Source: a bacterium (lineage in GTDB: Bacteria > Dependentiae > Babeliae > Babeliales > UASB340). Taken from it: 15,804 nucleotides of DNA. The position numbers were made by a program, and so were the translations under genes. The stretch is taken from assembly GCA_030630075.1 (NCBI GenBank), contig DAOVNS010000025.1, forward strand, positions 1-15,804, given 5' to 3'. The notes beneath the pieces were generated by a model. That model worked only from the letters and a program-made list of their open reading frames with translations. It searched no databases and had not been told where the DNA came from. Every line of letters starts with the position of its first letter. Position 1 is the stretch's first letter. Shown here in pieces: positions 12,609-15,804 of the stretch.

Positions 12609-13865
12609 ATGAAGATCTTAAAAAATTTGTTTTACCTAATCTTAATGATAGGTATTACATTTTTGGCCTGTCAGGCCAAGGTCAAAAAACTTTCTCCTGA
12701 TGAAGAGATTCGTCTACTCAAGAATCTTGTAAAAGAAAAAACTGAAGCTGCGCATGCAGAAATAGAGTATTGGCAAAAAATGGGTTTAGTCGGTGGCTTG
12801 ATTGATGCCCAGGTTGACGAGGTGCGTGAAAAAACAATAAGTCCGGATGCTTTTAATGGATTAAAGACATTAAAGGATCCGCTTTTTGATTTGTTAGCAT
12901 CTAGTGAGAGGGTTGGTGTTAAAAGATTACGGGAAAGATATGAGTCTGCCAAAAAGGCTCTTCAGAAATATGCTCAAGATTATATAGAAGAAGTTGTAGC
13001 TGAAGAAGTAGCTGTTCCTGTTGAAGTAGTTGTGGATAGGGGGGAAGAGGGAATAACTGTGGGATTGCCTCCAACTCCGGAATTACCTCCATTAATTTCT
13101 CCTGAAGAAAAAGAAGAAATTATTGCGGTAAAAGAAGAAGAGATGAAAGTTAAACCAGAAATGTTTGAGATACCACCAACACCTCCATTACCTGGAGCAC
13201 CAGGAATGCCTGCCGCTCCAGGTATGGCTCCACCATCTGAGATGGCTCCAGCACCTGAGATAGGTATGGAAGTTGCTCCAGTTCCTGAAATGGGAATGGG
13301 AATGATGCCCGAGGCTCCAATAGCTATGGGAATGGAAGCAGCGCCAGTGCCAGAGGCACCAATGCCCGAAGTTCCTGCAATGGAAATAGAAGAAGAGGAA
13401 ATCGAAGAAGAAGTTGAAGCACCCGCAATGGGTATGGAAGCTCCAATTCCAACAATTTCAGAAGGAATACCTTCAGCTGAACCCGCTCAACCAGTTGGAA
13501 TGGGAATGATGCCAGAAGCCCCAGAAGCTACGGGAATGGAAGGTGGCATGGAAGAAATGGGACCATCAGAAATGGAACCATCAGAAATGGGAATGATGCC
13601 AGAAGAAGTTGTGGAAGAAGAAGTTGAATCCGCCGAGGCTATGGCGGACATGGAACTTGAAGAAGCACCCAGCGGTATGGCGTTAGGAATGGAGTCTCCT
13701 GTTTTGACAGGATTGGAAAGTTTTTCAAAATATAAAAATAATATAAATTTGGTGATGAATTTATTATCTGATGATGATCAAGACGATGATTTGCCTAACA
13801 TTGAAGATGATGAAGATGAAATTCAAGACGAAGAGGATGAAGAAGAAGCTGAAGATGATGAGTAA
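12609..13865 (+). CDS. Exported Met/Pro/Glu-rich low-complexity protein, unknown
   Basis: Not recognised. The N-terminus is a signal peptide (MKILKNLFYLILMIGITFLA) followed by Cys21; FLAC could be an atypical lipobox, or cleavage may follow CQA. Residues about 25-130 form a charged, probably helical domain (KKLSPDEEIRLLKNLVKEK, RVGVKRLRERYESAKKALQKY). Residues about 150-365 are low complexity in Pro, Met, Glu, Ala and Gly, with repeated units such as MGMGMMPEAP (228-237), VGMGMMPEAPE (297-306) and EMGMMPEE (326-333). A short ordered stretch (GLESFSKYKNNINLVMNLL) precedes a very acidic end (386-418, mostly Asp and Glu). It has a strong promoter, an AAAGGAG site and a terminator, so it is a highly expressed single gene. 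An envelope spacer, metal-binding or host-facing protein are all possible. Confidence 0.75.
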   Translation: MKILKNLFYLILMIGITFLACQAKVKKLSPDEEIRLLKNLVKEKTEAAHAEIEYWQKMGLVGGLIDAQVDEVREKTISPDAFNGLKTLKDPLFDLLASSERVGVKRLRERYESAKKALQKYAQDYIEEVVAEEVAVPVEVVVDRGEEGITVGLPPTPELPPLISPEEKEEIIAVKEEEMKVKPEMFEIPPTPPLPGAPGMPAAPGMAPPSEMAPAPEIGMEVAPVPEMGMGMMPEAPIAMGMEAAPVPEAPMPEVPAMEIEEEEIEEEVEAPAMGMEAPIPTISEGIPSAEPAQPVGMGMMPEAPEATGMEGGMEEMGPSEMEPSEMGMMPEEVVEEEVESAEAMADMELEEAPSGMALGMESPVLTGLESFSKYKNNINLVMNLLSDDDQDDDLPNIEDDEDEIQDEEDEEEAEDDE

Positions 13866-13909
13866 TTTTACAAATCTCTGAATTTTACAAATCACGGATT
13901 TTACGAAAT
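13865..13909 (+). repeat. Three degenerate 16-17-base tandem repeats after the stop codon
   Basis: ATTTTACAAATCTCTGA, ATTTTACAAATCACGG and ATTTTACGAAAT follow one another directly behind the stop of the preceding gene. A TATAAT lies just after them (13921-13926). They may be a small slippage array or clustered binding sites for the small downstream gene. Confidence 0.45.
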
Positions 13910-13935
13910 AAAAAATTTAATATAATTTGAATATC

Positions 13936-13963
13936 AAAGGAGACTGAATTCAGTCTCCTTTTT
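13936..13963 (+). terminator. Intrinsic terminator
   Basis: A perfect palindrome spans 13936-13961: AAAGGAGACT is inverted around GAATTC and the sequence ends in T5 (13959-13963). It should end transcripts of the preceding exported protein. It lies only 26 bases before the next gene and 9 bases after a TATAAT, so a transcript starting from that -10 would carry this hairpin at its 5' end. Confidence 0.85.
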
Positions 13964-13989
13964 GTATTTTTGCTAAAAAGAAAGAAAAA

Positions 13990-14241
13990 ATGTATTCCGA
14001 ATATTATGAAGTTACAACAAATAGAAGCAAAACTTGGTTTGTTGTTGGATATTTTCGTAGCGAAGATAATCTTGTTTTTGAACGAACGTTAGATAAAAAA
14101 AACAGTGTTTTAGAGTTTTTTGTACCAAAAGATAATGAAGAAAAATTCCTATGCATTATTGAGACTCTAAAAAAACAAGGCTATGTTCTTGATTCACAAA
14201 AAAAAGAAAATCGATTAATACTCGAAGAAGTCAAAGGTTAA
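13990..14241 (+). CDS. Small conserved-looking protein, unknown (83 aa)
   Basis: Not recognised with confidence. It is a soluble, mixed alpha/beta-looking protein without a signal peptide or membrane segment: strands YYEVTT and KTWFVVGYFRS, then VLEFFVPKDNEEKFLCIIETLKKQGYVLDSQKKENRLILEEV, in which a strand leads into a helix and another strand. The V-P-x-D-x-x-x-x-F region recalls small DUF4911-like proteins, but this is only an impression. The ribosome site is weak (AAAGAAAG). Normal amino-acid use and a long open frame after a terminator support a real gene. Its stop overlaps the gltX stop by 4 bases, on opposite strands. Confidence 0.6.
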   Translation: MYSEYYEVTTNRSKTWFVVGYFRSEDNLVFERTLDKKNSVLEFFVPKDNEEKFLCIIETLKKQGYVLDSQKKENRLILEEVKG

Positions 14242-15641
14242 ATAGCATTTAATCTTTTTTCTATCTCTTTGTCTTCCAAAATTTCCATAATATCGTGAAT
14301 TGATGGACCCTGGAATGTTCCTGTGAGCAAATATCTAATTGGTCCAAAAACTTCTCTTATTTTTAATCCTTGTTCTTTGCCTTCAGTTTTTAATGTATTA
14401 AGAAAGTAATCTGCTTTAACGCAATCTTTTACGTGTGTTTTAATTAATTTTAAAATTAATTCGGTTTTTTCTTTACCTATTTTATTTTCGATTTCTTCTT
14501 TATTTACGTTTGGTGAAGAAAAATAAAAACTTAAAACAGGTCCAACATCTTTTAATGTTTTAATATCAGTTTTCAGCTTTTCTAAAATATATTCTAATTT
14601 TTCGTCTGAAACATTTTCGCTTGCTGGAATTTCTTTGTGAAGAAATAGTTTTGCATTACCAAGTAGTGACTTTGCAGGAAGTTTTTCTATCCATTTGTGA
14701 TTGATCCAAGTAAGTTTTTCTACGTCAAATTTTATTGAACCGGTTGAATGCATGTTTTCAAAATTGAAATTTTTGACCAATTCATCAAGGCTTTGAATTT
14801 CTTGTTCAAAACTTCCACCGATTATTGCAAGATAATTACAGATTGTTTCTGCTAAAAAACCGTCTTTGCGTAAATCTTCTAACGAAAATCCAAAATCTCT
14901 TTTTGATAATTTTTTACCTTCTTTATTACAAATCATTGGTAAGTGCCAAAAAATTGGAAACGGTAATGCGAATGCATAATAAAGTGCACATTGCATTGCG
15001 CTGTTAGAAAGATGATCTTCGCCGCGGATTACATGACTAATTTGCATCAACCAATCATCAATAAAATTGGTAAACATAAAAGTAAAGCTGCCATCGTTTC
15101 TTGTTAATGCAAAGTCAGAAAAATTTTTCATATCAAAAGAGATTTTTCCTCTTGCCATATCTTGAACATCTAACGATTGATCGCTGTTAAGTTTTAATCT
15201 CCAAATAAAAGGTGTGTTTGCTGCAATTTTTGCTTTTATTTGATCATCAGAAAGATTGCGGCATTCGCGATCATATTTTGGAGGGAGCCCTTGTTCTAAT
15301 TGATGCTTTCTTTTTTCGTCTAATTTTTCTGGAGTACAAAAACAACGGTAAACTTTTTGATTATTTATTAAATCATCAAGATGTTTTTGATAAAGTTCTG
15401 TTCTTTTTGACTGAAAGTATGAACCTTCGTCATATTTTAAATTTAACCATTCAAGGTCATCCATTATTGCGTACGAGGCTTCGTCAACATTTCTACTTTG
15501 ATCTGTATCTTCTATTCGGACTATGAATTTACCATCTTTTTGTTTGGCGAAAATATAATTTATTAATGCCGCTCTTATATTTCCTAAATGCAAAAATCCT
15601 GTTGGTGATGGTGCAAATCTTGTTCTGATATTTTTATTCAT
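14238..15641 (-). CDS. gltX: Glutamyl-tRNA synthetase
   Basis: A class I aminoacyl-tRNA synthetase that charges tRNA-Glu with glutamate. At 467 aa it is normal bacterial length. The ATP-site HIGH motif appears as HLGN (18-21) within RFAPSPTGFLHLGNIRAAL, and KMSKS as KLSKR (244-248). RIEDTDQSR (42-50) is the usual RxEDTDxxR. The zinc-binding set C100, C102, Y123 and C127 is intact. DNDG-like (here RNDGSFTFMFTNFIDDWLMQISHVIRGEDHL) marks the catalytic core, and the helical anticodon domain follows from about 300. The start is supported by AGGAAA (15648-15653), 6 bases upstream. It is transcribed alone here. Whether it also charges tRNA-Gln (non-discriminating) cannot be told; no gatCAB is in the window. 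Confidence 0.97.
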   Translation of the reverse strand: MNKNIRTRFAPSPTGFLHLGNIRAALINYIFAKQKDGKFIVRIEDTDQSRNVDEASYAIMDDLEWLNLKYDEGSYFQSKRTELYQKHLDDLINNQKVYRCFCTPEKLDEKRKHQLEQGLPPKYDRECRNLSDDQIKAKIAANTPFIWRLKLNSDQSLDVQDMARGKISFDMKNFSDFALTRNDGSFTFMFTNFIDDWLMQISHVIRGEDHLSNSAMQCALYYAFALPFPIFWHLPMICNKEGKKLSKRDFGFSLEDLRKDGFLAETICNYLAIIGGSFEQEIQSLDELVKNFNFENMHSTGSIKFDVEKLTWINHKWIEKLPAKSLLGNAKLFLHKEIPASENVSDEKLEYILEKLKTDIKTLKDVGPVLSFYFSSPNVNKEEIENKIGKEKTELILKLIKTHVKDCVKADYFLNTLKTEGKEQGLKIREVFGPIRYLLTGTFQGPSIHDIMEILEDKEIEKRLNAI

Positions 15642-15692
15642 TATTTGTTTCCTAGGTTTTTACTTTTATTAAGTTGTTAGGGTGTTAACCTT

Positions 15693-15719
15693 ATTATAAC
15701 CGTTTTATACAAGTTGCAA
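15693..15719 (-). promoter_or_regulatory. gltX: Likely gltX promoter
   Basis: On the minus strand TTGCAA (15714-15719) and a perfect TATAAT (15693-15698) are separated by 15 bases. The spacing is slightly short, but the -10 is exact and lies 52 bases before the gene. Confidence 0.45.
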
Positions 15720-15738
15720 ACAGAGCTTATTTGTAGGG

Positions 15739-15750
15739 ACAACATGTTGT
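15739..15750. promoter_or_regulatory. 12-bp palindrome upstream of the gltX promoter
   Basis: ACAACATGTTGT is a perfect 12-bp palindrome, 19 bp upstream of the -35 candidate. It could be an operator. The rest to the window end (15751-15804) shows no gene. Confidence 0.25.
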
Positions 15751-15804
15751 TTTAAATAAAATTTGAATACATTTTTATTGGTGTTAGAATTACTTCTCGC
15801 TTTC

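Noticed and set aside
1..15804. CRISPR array, prophage, insertion sequence or toxin-antitoxin pair.
   Set aside because: No regularly spaced direct repeats, no transposase, integrase or phage proteins, and no recognisable small toxin-antitoxin gene pair.

Overview
The window is AT-rich, densely coding bacterial DNA with short gaps and mostly Shine-Dalgarno-led genes. The mix is housekeeping genes (tsaC, nrnA-like, rpsU-rbfA, gltX), a type IV pilin with a prepilin peptidase, an arabinose-5-phosphate isomerase (Kdo/LPS supply, so probably a Gram-negative envelope), a beta-barrel-like exported protein, tandem amino-acid permeases and several exported proteins of unknown role. This suggests a reduced, probably host-associated bacterium. 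Candidatus Dependentiae (TM6, Babela-like) is my best guess; it is an inference from gene content and style, not proven by a marker.

Layout. 1-289: a non-coding leader, perhaps with the tail of an upstream gene. 290-1943 (+): tsaC overlapping an NrnA-like DHH phosphoesterase. 2038-2520 (+): a type IV prepilin, facing the end of a minus-strand operon, rpsU > rbfA > kdsD > prepilin peptidase (5088-2567). 5089-5500: a 412-base gap with the rpsU promoter region, a palindrome and a pair of nearly identical inverted 57-base repeats. 5501-6997 (-): an exported beta-barrel-like protein with its own promoter and a third copy of the repeat behind it. 9764-7208 (-): YitT-family membrane protein > M20 metallopeptidase > exported GNAT-fold protein, joined by 1-base TAATG overlaps. 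12303-9870 (-): two paralogous APC permeases. 12474-13865 (+): a strong promoter driving an exported Met/Pro/Glu-rich acidic protein, ended by a perfect terminator. 13990-14241 (+): a small unknown gene that meets gltX (14238-15641, -) tail to tail.

How the genes fit together. The pilin and the peptidase that would process it sit side by side in convergent orientation. The permeases and the M20 peptidase fit a cell that imports and trims amino acids or peptides. rpsU-rbfA is a 30S protein and maturation pair.

The most unusual element is the dispersed repeat at 5240-5296, 5433-5489 and 7127-7205. Read on one strand it folds into two hairpins, each capped by a GNRA tetraloop. The second hairpin differs between copies by paired, structure-preserving changes. 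It looks like a REP/REPIN-type mobile or regulatory element selected as RNA or single-stranded DNA. Also notable are a terminator-shaped hairpin inside the first codons of rbfA, a GNAT-fold protein with a signal peptide, and nested inverted repeats around the promoter of the beta-barrel gene. No tRNA, rRNA, CRISPR array, transposase or integrase was seen.
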